From Siphonodentalium dalli (lineage: Eukaryota > Mollusca > Scaphopoda > Gadilida > Siphonodentaliidae), in NCBI GenBank assembly GCA_032622095.1, contig CP136066.1, positions 149,761,559 to 149,825,558 on the forward strand: a DNA stretch of 64,000 nt, read 5' to 3'. Positions 11,460 to 24,248 of this stretch are shown piece after piece (the first letter of the stretch is position 1; every line of letters begins with the position of its first letter). The notes beneath the pieces are model-generated. The model saw nothing but the letters and a program-made list of their open reading frames with translations. It was not told where the DNA came from and ran no database searches. Position numbers and translations under genes: made by a program.

Positions 11460-12640
11460 AGCGACAAAATTTTGTCATATTGGAACGGACTGGCCAAAAG
11501 TTAGGTGTGCTCTTTCAGAAAGTGAAGTAGAAACAGGTTTCTGATCAATATTAACCCTTGTTTCCACTATAAATCCAAGATGGCGGCCAAATTCAATCAT
11601 TATTTCACCATGACGTTCCAACTGGTATACAATTTAAGGCACATGCATAATAAAGGCGTCATTCCATCCGGCATTGTCATATTTTGAAGATATTAGCAAT
11701 CCAGGCTGACCAAATTGGAAATTATCACTTTTTGGACCAAAAGCATGAAATTTTGTCATAAAATCATTCTCGTTTCAATTATTTCGGAATAATAAACAGA
11801 CAATTTCTCAAAACTGTTTCAGTGCAGATCAAAGGTTAAGATCTTAAAAATTTCAGAAATGTATACTGCAAACAAAATATACAACATCTAGGACAAATTC
11901 GTAACCATATTTTAGACATTTTGGATTATGTTAACCCTCACCCCAAAAATCATGAAATTTTGTTTTTGTGATAAACATCCGATAGAACATGGATGAGAAT
12001 CTATAAAGGACACTATTCGATCACATTTCTAAATACTGTAATTGCAATTACACACACAATGACCAAATATATAATATATAATATAATATGCAATTTGGTA
12101 AGAAAATCCTCGTCGTTTCAAATATTTTAGTCCAATAAATGGTCATTTACACAGGATATTTGCGATAGTTCAAAATGTTTGGTCTTAAATGTTTTGGACA
12201 TATATACTGAAAACATTGAATACATTTTCTGCGGTTAATATGTAACAACGTTTCAGAAAATTTTGTTTATGTTACCCCTCACCCCAAAAATCACGAAAAT
12301 GTGACTTGGTTGTAAAGATTCAATAAATCTTTGGTTAAATCTTATAAAGTGAATTTTTCGATGACAATTAGTCATATATTGTTATGTAACAATCTCATTG
12401 ACAGTATACTGTTTAAATTTACATTTGTATGCCTAATAACAGCTATATTGTATGGTTAAATAACCATCATTTCAAATATTTTCAACCAATATATGGGCAA
12501 TTTCTCAAACATTTCCCAAGATCGTATACCACATGCGGCCTTGAAAGTTTCGAAAATGACTGTCGAATACAACACATTTAATGGTGTATACATGTCATGT
12601 CTTGGTGAAATGGAATAAAATTCTAAAAATCTATTATACC
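11460..12640. repeat. Diverged tandem repeat, unit about 350 bp
   Basis: Three rough units start near 11735, 12100 and 12450. Each has the order 'TCGTTTCAA-TATTT', an ACAATTTCTCAAA-like word, 'TATACTG-AAAC', then CCTCACCCCAAAAATCA followed by TGAAATTTTG or a variant. The third unit lacks the end. The divergence is large, so this is an old array. Confidence 0.5.
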
Positions 12641-12929
12641 ATAAATAATTTGAAGGTGTTGACTTATATAATCTACAAATGTAGCATACAAGAGGGAGTA
12701 TATATAGACATGTAGTTCAGATCACAACTTTAATTTGTCTATCAATAATACACATAACATAAAGATGGTCTATCTGTGTTTATACTCTGTTCTTAAATTC
12801 AAGTTTGTTATGTTGTACCTGTATAACTATAATGTGCACAGTCTGATCATACCAGCGGATATATATAGCAACTCATAGATTGTCATGTTATAATCACCGG
12901 TGACCATGTTGATACATTGAACAAATATT

Positions 12930-13740
12930 TTAGGCATTCTTAATATCACAATTACAACTGCATAAGTATGTGCATTGTAAATCAGCTATTGCACATTTGC
13001 ACCTGTTACAAGTTTGGGATTAGCAACAACACTTGATGAGTTCTGAACACACAGCTGCAGCTTCTGGTAATGTAGTCCACAATGGTTTACATCCATGATC
13101 TTCAACTGGACATTCCCAGTCATGCGGGCCATGTATTGGAATTGTTATGTCATGACAAGTGTACCACAATCCTGCCTGGTATATGGCTCATTTTATATGC
13201 TGTATTAGTGCCCCTTTTGAGCGACAAGTTTTGGAGAATTCTCGTTATCAGCAACTTTTGACAACCTTTATTATCATTAATGGTAATGAAACGTTCGAGT
13301 TCTTTGAAAATATCTGAGGACGAATTTAGTTGAATAAAAGGTTGATTCGCCTATAGAAGAAATGTACATGTATCTGTGATAACGGGATAATATTTCCATG
13401 CTATCCAGAAACGTTTTCTGCCCTTTATATGGAAGAACAAAGTGGTATCAAAACCAGATATCGAATGCAAATTGGGTAGTGATAACAATTGTCATCGCCC
13501 AGAGCGGAAAATATGCTGTTGTCATGGTACAATGTTTTAGTTTTGCCTGTTCCTAGAGAAACACATGTATCACCACCACTGTTAGCATCCGTAAACTTTG
13601 AAAACAGACCGATGACCATTGCCAGGACATCTGTATCAACAATCCGAACACGGATGGTCGTCAGCCCACAAGAAAGCGCATGGATAATGTGCGGCACAAT
13701 TCTAATATCAGCTTCCTCCTGACAACAGTTTCTCAAGATT
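12930..13740 (-). pseudogene. Relic of expanded 'EEADTRI/DTDV' cysteine-rich family
   Basis: On the minus strand, 13736 to 13500 encodes QEEADIRIVPHIIHAL, IVDTDVLAMVIGLF and VSLGTGKT. This resembles an uncharacterised protein family that is expanded in many invertebrate genomes and usually reads HEEADTRI-DTDVV-FGTGK. Further downstream (about 13200 to 12930) the frame recovers its usual C-terminal part: 'AGLWYTCHDITIP', 'WECPVEDHGCKPLWTTLP', and then the cysteine cluster CxxCKC-CTxLCSCNCD. Frameshifts and stops separate the pieces. The family's function is unknown to me; acidic DTD motifs could suggest a PIN-like nuclease, which is only inference. Confidence 0.7.
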
Positions 13741-14001
13741 TACTAGGAAGAATTTGCTATTTTGAGAGTTGACGAACATTCTGTCATGTTTAACACTTTA
13801 TCATCATGTTCTGACGCATTACTTGTCAGGAATACAAAAAACATTGTCTACAGCCTATGTAAGTGAGACAAGAATAAAATTATCATTTATTTGTTCAAAG
13901 AGCTCCAGCATTATAAAGTCATCAACTTCACAATCAAATAAATCAATGAACTTTTTAAAAAGGTGTTGATCAAACATGAATTTTTTAGCCAAATAAAATA
14001 T

Positions 14002-14340
14002 GAGTAAGGTGTTAATGCAACATTTACTTAGACAAAACCGATCGAAGAATAATATGTGATGAAACGAAAACTGGAATGCATCATTGATAATAACAGTTAC
14101 TGTCAATCCATAATTAAAGTTTCCTTGTACTCGATGTCCATGAAACTACAGGCTACTGGCTGTTCTAAGATGTTACGCACAATGTTAGCAATTTGCGCCT
14201 ATTGCTTAATGTTTGGCAATGCGAACTAGATTTTGCTGAATACTCTTGAAAGGAGCTTATCGAATCATGCAAATAAGCTTCTCCAATATCAATATATCTA
14301 ATCTTGGCATAGTTGGATGGTGATAACTGCTGTAGTCTGG
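14002..14340. repeat. Interspersed repeat R1, copy 2
   Basis: Homologous to 3921-4200 in the same orientation. It lies between the two decayed minus-strand family members, so it may be a mobile sequence that inserted there or the spacer of one of them. Confidence 0.5.
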
Positions 14341-14769
14341 TCGTTGAAGCTTTGGACCTAGAACAAATTGTGGACAAGCTGTTTTTGGTGTCATTTTGTC
14401 GGGCAGAATGTAGGGAACAATGTATCAAAAATCCGCTTTGGGGAAAGTTCTCTATTCAATATGGCCTCCCAGACTTGGATTTTTTCAGACGAAACTGGTT
14501 AGTCATACAATTCAGGTCCGAATGGGTTTCATTGTTACTGGGATGATATCTGGTATACTTGGCTAGTTCAGGTATATAAACTATTCCCCAAATTATGACC
14601 TCTTTACAAAATGGCTGCCAATATCTTTAACATAGAGAGCTGGTCGTTGCAGTTTGAGTAGTACGCACGCCTTGCATCATAAGTTGACTGGTTTTATTCA
14701 CTTGTGTCTTTGTCATTATTATATGAACAAACAATAATATGTACGTTCGTTACCCCCACACACTGGGTT

Positions 14770-17290
14770 CAGTTATCGTCATAGATAATTTCCTCAGAAT
14801 TATTACAACCAAGACCGCGACAGTCACAACAGGCCACATCACATATTAGACCATTTTTTCACACCAGTACATGAGTTGGTCCCACATGGATTCTTTGAGG
14901 AAAGTTTACACTTACATTTTACGAATTTCAAGAGTTAAGCTAACGCTGTGTCCAAGTCTCATTGTTGGGACAAGCACCGAGTTGTCTGTTTTCCAGCCCC
15001 AACTTTCAGGTTCTAACGCGTCATTGTTGAGCTTTTTCCAAATAATAACTTGTAGATGGACTCGCAAGCTATGAAAATAAGCTGCACGTTCTGTTGGTGG
15101 GAGCTTCTGTGGATCTAGTTGGGTCTCTATATAATATACCATCTCCATATATTTAGCAAATCGCAATTGAGGGATTCTCCTTTCTTTCCACGATACATCA
15201 CAACGAATAGTTCTATACCAGCATGACCAACCCCATTTTCATCGCCAGTGCAATGTGATAGTCTTTGAATACCTGGTAGCTCACATTTCTTAAGGAGACT
15301 AGTTTTGCCATGACCATCTGTTGCAGATGTCGTGTCGCACCCACTCCATACATCTATGAGTAGGATATGTGTAGTTTTTATTTCACCAGCCGTGTCAACA
15401 AGGTCTCTAATTATCCACGTAGTCGTTTTGCGGGCTTCAGATTGACAGAAAATATGTGCCATATCTGTCGACCAATTGTGCATCAATAAGATGACGAGAT
15501 CAGTATCATCTGCTACCACGACAACATTGCCTTTTTTATGAGACACCAAACCAATCGCAGTTGCAACAATTAAGGTGTCTGCACCTCTTGAACTCTTATG
15601 GACAGTATGACCATCATCTTACAACAACCTTGTCGATAAACTGACTTTTATTTTTCTTATTTGAGAAAAATATCTGCTGGTTACTGTGCGATTTCGCAGT
15701 TTCAACCAGTCGAATATCTGCACAAGTCTTACCAATTCTTCGTTTGTGCTCGTGCTCTTTGATCGACGGTCCGTTGCCATAACCGTCGAACACTATGTAA
15801 CTTATTCCATATTTAGAGCGAACATATTTACCATACGATTGGCATAGTTCAAAATATGTTGACCCCTTTGTCCATTTGACTCGGTGAAGGAGAGCTCCTC
15901 CATCAATAACAATAATAACTTATGCCCGCACGTCATATGACTGGCAAGAATATGCTAGGGCTTTTGTCAATTGCGCTTTGTTAGGCTTCCGCATAGCATA
16001 TTCTTTGAAGGAAGTTGGGATGGTAGTAATTTCATAGTTGAAATACTTCGCCATATCATCTCGTTGGACAACAGCTGTTAGACGTGCAAACAAAATCGTT
16101 GGATCAGAATGCATCCTCTGGTTATCAACCTTGATGCCTGGATACAGGCTGTCTAGAGACACAGTATGGTCACTCTTGATGGATGCTATTTTGACATTGC
16201 TGAGTCAAGTTTTTGTTGGATTGCAGCTCCGATGTTTTGTACATCGGCACAATTCACCGGATCATCGTCCGGGAAGTTAATCCTGATTACATTGAGCGCA
16301 TACTATTCTCATTTGGGTCAAATGGCTCATCGAACCACTGTTGTATTACGTCGAAATCGCATTTACGCCTTGAAGTTCCCAACTCAGTGTGCTGTTGGCT
16401 GGTGTTGTGGTTAGTGTTTGTCAACTCTGTCATGAGGCATGGATTTGAGCGCAACTATGTATACCGAGTACCCATTGCAGGCACACAGATTCAGTCAAGC
16501 ACCCATCGCTCGAGATCCTCGACTCTTGATAGTCCTCACCAAGCACTTCTCTATAATCAAGTCGGTAGAAAGGCCCGCCCAATTTCTATTGCTCCTTCTG
16601 GGGGCATGGAATCCATGTTCTTGGAATTGCTGGTACATCCAGGGATATTCGTCTGGCAATTCTAATATTTCTGAAGGTTTTGCCTGCAACTCTTTGCATG
16701 TGACCCGTTGTCGCAAACAGATTTGTCATCTTGTTTTTCAGTATTTGAACATATTCCATATATTGCAATTATAGCCTTGCCGTTTGCGATTTTTCTTCAA
16801 GGACAACCCTATACTCATTCAAACACACTGACAACTTTGAAAGAATTGGAGAGCCAACAGCAGCTGATGTGGAAAGAGTACTATTCTACACACCTTCATA
16901 GATAGTTCTTAATGACTCAACTTTATCAGCATTGAGTTTGTTAATGGGATCGGCAGCCGCCGAATGTGTAACCTGGTTACCAGGGATATTCACTGGCATA
17001 TGATCAACAAGTGGCAACTCTGAAATGTCATCTCGATTTGGTGGATCGGTATATGTACCGAGAACCAGTATTTGGTCGCTGTCATTAGGGGTTGGTGTTT
17101 ACCTCTGAAAAAGTTTGTTATGTAGAGCAGCTTCTACTAATAAATGACCACGAAGTGATCTCGAAATTGCCTTCCCTGACACCATTTGAGTCACCGAATT
17201 GGGACCATATATTGTCTCACAGGCTTCCTCCACGCCAGATCCTTACATACGTGAGCCGATGCTACCCATAAAGCTCATCGTGGTATGAAA
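14770..17290 (-). pseudogene. Nearly full-length relic of 'ADDTD / WSGCDTTSA' family
   Basis: Read from 17290 leftwards in changing frames, the pieces follow the order of one known but uncharacterised expanded invertebrate family. First is 'EYVQILKN-MTNLFATTGHM' (about 16760), then 'ELPDEYPWMYQQFQEHGFH' and 'RRSNRNWAGLSTDLIIE'. These are followed by 'SLDSLYPGI' with 'DPTILFARL' (16162-15960), 'IDGGALLHRVKW' and 'VFDGYGNGPS' (about 15900-15770), and 'VVVADDTDLVILLMHNW' (15530). The last pieces are 'WSGCDTTSATDGHGKTSLLK', 'LDPQKLPPTERAAYFHSLR' (15120), and a Cys-rich tail 'KNGLICDVACCDCRG' (about 14830). Stops and at least six frame changes break it. Function unknown; the acidic clusters suggest a nuclease fold, by inference only. 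Confidence 0.75.
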
Positions 17291-17448
17291 ACCACAAATT
17301 ATGCAGACAATCTTCATTGATTTGGATATAATTATTTCCATAAATTTTAGACATAGTGGTTGGTCATGGATTCAAATAATTATAGGCAGTAAGAAAATAT
17401 CAAGTTTGCCTTGACGGTTTTGGTCACCGCCTGTAAAGGCGTTGATAA

Positions 17449-17741
17449 TACAATGTTTGGAGCTTCCTCTTTCAAATGGTTTATAATATGGAATATATTT
17501 TATATATGTGATCTGGGGTTCGAAAATTAAGCGGGCTTTTAAATCAAATCCGGTCAATTTGCATGGTACTTTGGTTGAATTATATTCAGTTGAATTGTGA
17601 TGTAAATACACCCAAATAAATTGTTGATTGTCCGATGTGGCCATTGATGTGAAGCCCGCATCACTGGATATTAGCGTTGAAGGCCCAATTAATTTTCATA
17701 TTATATACCATTTGAAAGAGGAAGCTCCAAAACCTTGTATT
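17449..17741. mobile_element. Foldback element with ~48-bp arms
   Basis: TTTGGAGCTTCCTCTTTCAA (from about 17456) is complemented by TTGAAAGAGGAAGCTCCAAA at about 17714-17733, and the match extends to TATAATAT on the inner side. The word AAAATTAAGCGGGC next to it recurs at 18068. It is non-coding; probably a MITE. Confidence 0.6.
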
Positions 17742-18129
17742 AACTTATCCGGTATAAAATTAACTTGTTTTTGTCGAGTTACTGACGTGTTTTTTTCCAT
17801 CTGGATTGTAGTTCAAATTATATTATTTTAAATGCAGGGAGAATAACTCTCAATCTTAAAGAAAATACATTTTTAGTTTGCATTCTGGGAGCCAAAACGG
17901 GATAATCTTTTTATGATTTCAGATCTTTTCTATTTCTCAATGGGCATCTTCTGAGACACAGACGTTTCAAATGGTGATGAATTATAGTATATTAATCATA
18001 TTTTATGGCATATATTGTTATTATAACCGTATATCAAGGCACTATAAAATAAATAATCAGTGACTTGAAAATTAAGCGGGCCTTTAAACAACTGCGTTTT
18101 CACACACAAGAAGTATCAGATTGTTTGAG

Positions 18130-18245
18130 AAATCGTGTGGCTTCCCAAATACTATGTAATATGTCATATCCTATTTTATTGCCTTTTCCTCGTTTCTCGT
18201 TGTTTTCTGTGGCCTCTGCCATTATTTCGTGTTACTTAATTGTCC
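18130..18245. repeat. Direct repeat pair, copy 1 (partner 18905-19020)
   Basis: AAATACTATG-AATATGTC-TATCCTA, TTTCTCGTTG and CTGCCATT occur in the same order at 18905-19020 with about 75 percent agreement. It is non-coding. The rest of 17742-19456 holds no gene that I can support. Confidence 0.5.
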
Positions 18246-18904
18246 AACATTTCATATACGGTCATTACACTCATTGGCAATGGTGACCATGCAACGACCA
18301 TTAATAGCACCAGTAGCATAAGTATATGTAATTTAACCACATGCTTTACATCTAGGGTACATAATTTAATTTATTTCCCCAATTGAACAGTACCTTACTT
18401 TCGCGGCTTGCTTGGTCTTCAAGTCGACTCAGTTTATAGCGAAATTCCAGTAAATTATGCCTGCACATTGCCTATATGGACGGTTCAAACCTAATTTGCT
18501 GAACTCCTTTTGTAAATGTCGCTGTAAGCCGGTTGACTCGTTTGGTGTCCTCGATTTATTCAATCGATTCTGAACACGTTCGTGGTAACTCGTCACTTAA
18601 TTGTGGTGCGTGTACATTCATCACTAATGACAAAGCTACGATTCACAAGGAAAAATATTTATTTTTTAAAGCAGGGTTCAATATATTGCCGACTACATGT
18701 ACTTTCTTTCAATACACATAACATTAGTAACAATACTTTTGGTCCAAGCAGAGTAAAAGCATGAAAATAGAAAATGTTCGTGGAATACACCAGTGGAAAA
18801 TCCTCCGACTGACGACGTTTGGTCAGAATGTTACAGCAAACAAATGTGAGTTTGGACACACCCGAGGTATCAACTTGTTTGAACAATAATGTAGCATATG
18901 CTCG

Positions 18905-19020
18905 CAGCTGCCAAAATACTATGAAATATGTCGTATCCTAGTTAATTACCGTTTTCTTGCTTTCTCGTTGTGTTTTCTGTCGCTTCCGCCATTTTGAATG
19001 CGTGTTACTCATCAACTCGA
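18905..19020. repeat. Direct repeat pair, copy 2 (partner 18130-18245)
   Basis: Same order of words as the partner copy, with TTTCTCGTTGTGTTTTCTGT and CCGCCATTTTGAATG. No TIR or poly(A) tail is visible, so the type of repeat is unknown. Confidence 0.45.
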
Positions 19021-19456
19021 AACCACGTGATTCCCCACCGTGTTATTAATACCCCCGAAACTATATAAAACATATTAGGAAGAGATAATCCATTTTTAAA
19101 AGAGACAGATTAGTCCATGGCTAATTAATTTTAGGTTGAGCGTCAATTGTAGAATTAGTTATTGCAGTAAATAATTACGCATGAATTGAATTTGATTAAT
19201 TCAAGGCACAATAGAGAAATTATTCGCACTGTCGCCTGTGAATATTTCTGATATGAAAATGCTCTTAGTTCTTTAAGGCTTATTGCATGAGACATAGAAT
19301 GAATGTAAACAAGACTAATGGTAACATTTATGCCACAATATTACATTGTGCTGTATAAGTGATTTCAGAAACCTCTAGAACATCATGGCATTTCACATTT
19401 AATTATCAGAATCTGAGATGACGCCAAACATAAAACTCATTAACCTAGGCCTTTGA

Positions 19457-20902
19457 TTAAATCTTGAGCACAATGTTTTTAACCAATTCGGATTTGGGTG
19501 GTGCTTCAACTTTTGCAATATTCCCCTCATCTTCTCTCAATTTTACAGGCAAACTCATAGTTTTTTTTCTGTTGAAGCACCCCCTCCAACAATTTTGGAA
19601 CCCACATGTAATTTTGTTTTCATATATCGATTTTGCAACCCAATGTCCCGTGACTTTCGGATACACATATTTATAAACAGGGTCTCCTTTGGATGAAACC
19701 TTTTGCTTCCGTCCAACATTTGCATTATGATCTATAGCTGATAATGCAATCCTTGTCCACATTTGATCATGATCGAATTCCTGTCTCTTTGGAGCATATT
19801 TTAGTATTAAACTGTGGTAAACTTCAAGTCTCCTGTGTGGATAGATAAATTTATTGAGCATTTTAATGTGATTGACTAATCTTTTGTTTTCAATTATTGC
19901 CTTTAGTTCTTTATGTTTAGAGTCTTTTTTCATCCACTTTTTTAACTGATACAACTCCGGGAATGTTCTTATGGCCACATTTGTTTTCCTTTGAATGTTT
20001 GTTTGTTATATGATTCAGAACGCTAAGCCACATTTCCTGGAGGGGTTCTTGATCGCAAATACAATTTTTTGCAGACCACCACATATGATTTATAATGGAC
20101 TTTGTCCAAGCATTTATTTGTTCACACCCTTTCAACTTGGCCTTTTTGGTAAGTTTTTTTAATAGATTTCCCTTGGTGTCATGGATCAAATTGATGATCA
20201 GTTTTTGGACATTTCGCATCATTTTTCTGATGGAACTATGTCAGTATAGACAGACCAATAATCTGATGGATATTTCCTTCTTGCCACTCATCCCATTTCT
20301 TGTTTTATTACTGGCATGACAGTCTGAAAATTGTGCAGTGTGTGATTGTCCTGGTATTAATCTACATGATGTGGATAGAATGTTGCCAACAGGCATCTCC
20401 CCTAGAAAGGGTTGCGACTTCCATTTGATGATGGGATGACCACTTATACAAAATGTTGTTATAGACAAACATGAACCAATGATCTCTTTCTTACTATCAT
20501 CTGGGTCAGGTGGACACCCACAAATTTCACAACACACCTTGTTGAATAACTCTTCAAAGCAGAATGCAAACGCTGTGAACTTTCTATATTTAATAAACTT
20601 ATTTTCCACACTCATTCTCACCACCTTCACTATCGCTATCACTAACAGATTCACTATTTAAATAATCTCCATCGGAATAAATTTTCTCATTAACCTCTGT
20701 TGACACTCTCACAATCACTTTCCGTATCTTTGTTTGGTGACTTACATTCTCTATCCACATTCTTACTTGGCGTTGATGTTGAAAGCGGTTTCATAGGTAA
20801 TGTACTGGTGGAAGCTGAACAATAGCAATGTTCTGCACTAAGGTTAATATTCACACACACTTGGCATACATGCCCACATTGAAGCATGTTTCCCGGCTGC
20901 AC
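19457..20902 (-). pseudogene. Relic of a transposase-like zinc-motif protein
   Basis: Four minus-strand pieces are in order. The first is a Cys-rich, Ser/Asp-rich N-terminus (20902-20690). The second has 'FEELFNKVCCEICG', 'SGHPIIKWKSQPFLGEMPVGN' as spaced words (20610-20380). The third has 'KGCEQINAWTKSIINHMWWSA' with 'EMWLSVLNHI' (20160-20000). The fourth has 'RLEVYHSLILKYAPKR', 'RIALSAIDHNANVGR', 'YPKVTGHWVAKSIYE' (19830-19600). These match the layout of a large animal family of uncharacterised transposase-like proteins in which a GDGR-DSPGH catalytic-looking block lies between pieces two and three. That block is deleted here. Frameshifts occur near 20645 and 19950. I suspect the Kolobok superfamily but cannot prove it. 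Confidence 0.65.
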
Positions 20903-21949
20903 TCAAATGGCGTTTCCTGAAGTTAGACAGCATATTGATTAGAATTATGATCCATCACATTAATTTAATTTGAAGCCACACATAGTGATCAAGATCCCAC
21001 ACACTGTTATTAAAAAGGAATCTCAAAAATATTGAGTTTTAGACAATTCCAAAACCATTTGGAACAAACCCAAGTTCAGTAATGTCCCTGATTTTCTTCT
21101 TCGTGAAACATTGTGAAAATATAAACTTCTCAAAGTTTCAAACAATGTGTGCCTTTAGATCATGATTTTGAAAAGCTATTTTTGTCAATTCAGAGGCATA
21201 TAAATAAATCAAATCAATATTAATAGATAGAAGCGTTTCTTGACAGGGCTCTTCGATTCATATTTATTATGTTATACACCAGAAACTATATAAAACTTGT
21301 TACAGAAGGGGGCTTCAATGTAAAATTGAATCGTTAGCATTAATTACACTTTTATTCAACAGATAAATGCATATATATATGAAGAAGCTCTTGAATATTA
21401 CATTGCCTCAAGATGCGGTTTGCTGTTTGTCACTACATACCTCATTCAGATAAACTGGCTCAATATCAGATACTTTCATAACTTTCTCTGATGCATTCAA
21501 TAATTTCAGTGGCGGTCAACTTTCGTTTCACAGCATACTGTTTCATGGATTATTTCCCTCGAACTCTCAGCTAGAAACATAAAATATTATGACACAGACT
21601 GACTTGCTAATGTATGGGCCATAACTTAATTTGGAATCAATTCTTATTGTTACGATGACGTCCACCAAAACATGTGACACAAGATTATGTTGGGTGGGTA
21701 TATCTGATTGGACTATTGCCCTGATATCTGGCATTTTCAACCCATTGCCGCAGACCATAGCACACATGTGTCTATTGGTTAAACCAAAGGATAAGTGGAA
21801 ATAGACCCCAGCACAAATTCCAATAGCAGCCATATCAGACAAAAAATTTTGACCAAAAGTAGAAAACTATAATGATTTTGGTCAATATCTACTACCCCCC
21901 CCCCCCATTAACAAACACACAAAGGGACATACTTCATGTATGACATGTA
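20903..21949. other. Gene-free stretch
   Basis: No supported gene. A C-run lies at 21894-21906. The 91-codon minus-strand ORF at 21567-21842 shows no domain. The rightmost bases border the LINE 3' end. Confidence 0.45.
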
Positions 21950-22720
21950 TTTGAATTAAGGCAAATTATTTTGTATTACTTAGTTTACCGATTTCCCTAC
22001 TAAATTTGTTTTTACTTTTTATTCCTGCCGATAGGAATATTAGTCCAGACATAAATAATTTTTTATTTAAATTACCTTACGTTACCTTACGTCTGTAGTG
22101 GACGCTGGCAGTCTGCCACTATATCCACCTCACATTGTGTTATTTCACCGTATTCGGCTGCATGTCTAGACATATTTGGGTTGTATGGTTGAAAATCAGT
22201 CACCAATTCCGCTTTATAGTCATATTTAACATCCTGATTCTTCCAATGATGATCTAGTCTGTTTTTGAATTGGTTTATATCTTCAGCATACACCACTTCG
22301 TCTGGTAGATTGTTCCAAGTTGTGACCACTCTTTGGCTGAATGTATATTTTCTAACGTCATAGTTAGATCTTTCCTTGTACAATTTATAGTTGTGGCCTC
22401 TGGTCCGAGATTCGGTGTTTCTTGTAAGAATGTTAGATACTTCCGGATCGTAGCAGTTGAATATTTTAAAACATTCAATCATATCACCTCGGTGGCTTCT
22501 GTACATCAGGGTTGGTAGTTCCATTTGTCTTAGTCTATCCTCGTATCCCATATCTTTTAGTCCTGGTACTAGTTTTGTTGCTCTCTTTTGAACTTTTTCC
22601 ATTGGAACTGTGTGTTTTTTTTTAGATATGGTCTCCAGGCAGGTTGAGCATATTCGAGTAATGGTCTCACCAGTCCTTTATATAGTTTTGCCATTGTAGT
22701 ATAGTCTAAGTAGGTGAATG
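21950..22720 (-). mobile_element. 5'-truncated CR1/L2/jockey-type LINE, 3' end
   Basis: The minus strand from about 22715 encodes 'YKGLVRPLLEYAQPAW', then after a one-base slip in an A-run 'EKVQKRATKLVPGL', 'YEDRLRQMELPTLMYRSHRGDM', 'FSQRVVTTWNNLPDEVV' and 'INQFKNRLDHHW' (these parts fall within 22602-22087). This is the reverse-transcriptase connection and C-terminal region typical of CR1/L2/jockey LINEs. The stop at 22087 is followed by GTAAGGTAACGTAAGGTAA-type short repeats and an AT-rich tail, as in L2-like 3' ends. All 5' parts are missing. This is a dead copy, unrelated in sequence to the large LINE at 38472. Confidence 0.8.
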
Positions 22721-24018
22721 ATCTTCAAAATTAGATCAAAAGATTTAAGTATAATAGTTTCCATAACATATACAACATAATCAATCCAGCAGTGAAGCCT
22801 GGCTATGATTATGTTACAGGAAACTATCAACTGAAATCAGGCGATAAAATGGAGCAACGATCAAAAACATTATACCTATTTTGTTTATTTATTATCTATT
22901 TTGTTTTGTTTTTTTACTTCCACCTCCCCTACCTTTAAGCTAAAAAAAATCTGTAAACCAAGTAATAACATAAAATGCCTAATATTGTAAAGAAATAATT
23001 ATCACTGTTACAAACCACATGACAATCACTGTCAAACAGTGACAAACACTATACTTAGTAGTATTGCTCTAAACATTGTGACATTTCTTGTCCTACAAAT
23101 GGAAAGAATATAAAATTCCAGTAACACGCTTAAAATGATGGATGTATATTCGACTAAGAATTATTATTATACTACAAAATCTATAATGAAAGTTCAGAGA
23201 ATTGAGACCCCCACTTAACCTAATATGTATACAGTATCAGGGACGTGGCGCGAGGGTCTCTGTTGGCCAGGGGTTCAAACATAAACACCCCTATGGTTGA
23301 ACAATTTCCAATGGCCATTTTAGACTAAAATTTGTTTACCAAAACTAGAAACATATGCTGCTTTTGGTCTAACAAAATAAGTAATTACTGGGGTTGGAAA
23401 ATCAATTCAGTGAGAACAGTTTCAACCTACACAGGTATGTGGTGCAAAATATCCAACATGTCCAAATTTTTAAAATGTTATCCAAAGTTATGGGGTGAGA
23501 GACCCACCTCCCCTGTCGCCATGTCCCTGTTCAGTGCAATGCGCTGTTGTGTCTCAAATATAAATACAGTTTAAAAAAATACTTGTGTGTTGTGAATTAT
23601 AAACTGATTTCTGCACACATTGGTATTGTCCAAGTTAGTGTAGTATTAACTTTCAGATACTTGTAATTCCTAGCCTAGGGACCTGGTTATGGTTTATGTG
23701 ATGAGTGAGAAATGGAACCCATTAGTATAATGTGCCATTCCCTTTGCCACATCAATCTGAATATTGGTAGTTACAATAAGCACTATGGATTTGAATTTCT
23801 ATCTGAGACACTGCATTTGCTGTAAAACAAATCCATTCCAGCTGGTATGAGAAAGGGTTAGAAACTTAAGAAGTACCAGTAAGTTACATGAATTTTTTTA
23901 TTAAAATTCAGAAATGAATAACAACCCAGCTGGAACCCCGGGTTGAATCTGCTTAATTCCAGTAAGTAAGGTTGATATCTATGGGATGCCTTTTTCACAT
24001 TTATTTCTTATCTCAACG
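22721..24018. other. Gene-free stretch
   Basis: Nothing supports a gene. An 80-codon plus-strand ORF (23332-23574) has no domain. The rest is AT-rich sequence. Confidence 0.45.
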
Positions 24019-24248
24019 CAAATCATTTATGCTGAAGTGCAAATCAGTTCGCTTCAGCGTAGATCATATGGACTTCAGTGTAAATCATTTGCCCTGAAGT
24101 ACAAATATTTTAGGTGCGCTGTACAGCATAAATGATTTGCGCAAATGATTTGCAATTAAGCGTAATTTGTTTGCACTTCAGCACAAATAACCCCTACTAT
24201 TTGCACTTCAGCGCAAATATTTGCACTTCAGTCTTCAGCGCAAATGAG
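24019..24248. repeat. Palindromic minisatellite based on TTTGCACTTCAGCGCAAA
   Basis: More than ten imperfect copies of GAAGTGCAAAT, CTTCAGCG and ATTTGCACTTCAGCGCAAAT occur in both orientations within 230 bp. The unit is itself a near-palindrome (TTTGC-acttca-GCGCAAA), so single strands can form several alternative hairpins. No gene overlaps. Confidence 0.7.

Noticed and set aside
16038-16905. Several plus-strand ORFs of 65-150 codons
   Set aside because: They are opposite-strand shadows of the minus-strand family pseudogene, whose conserved motifs are clear.
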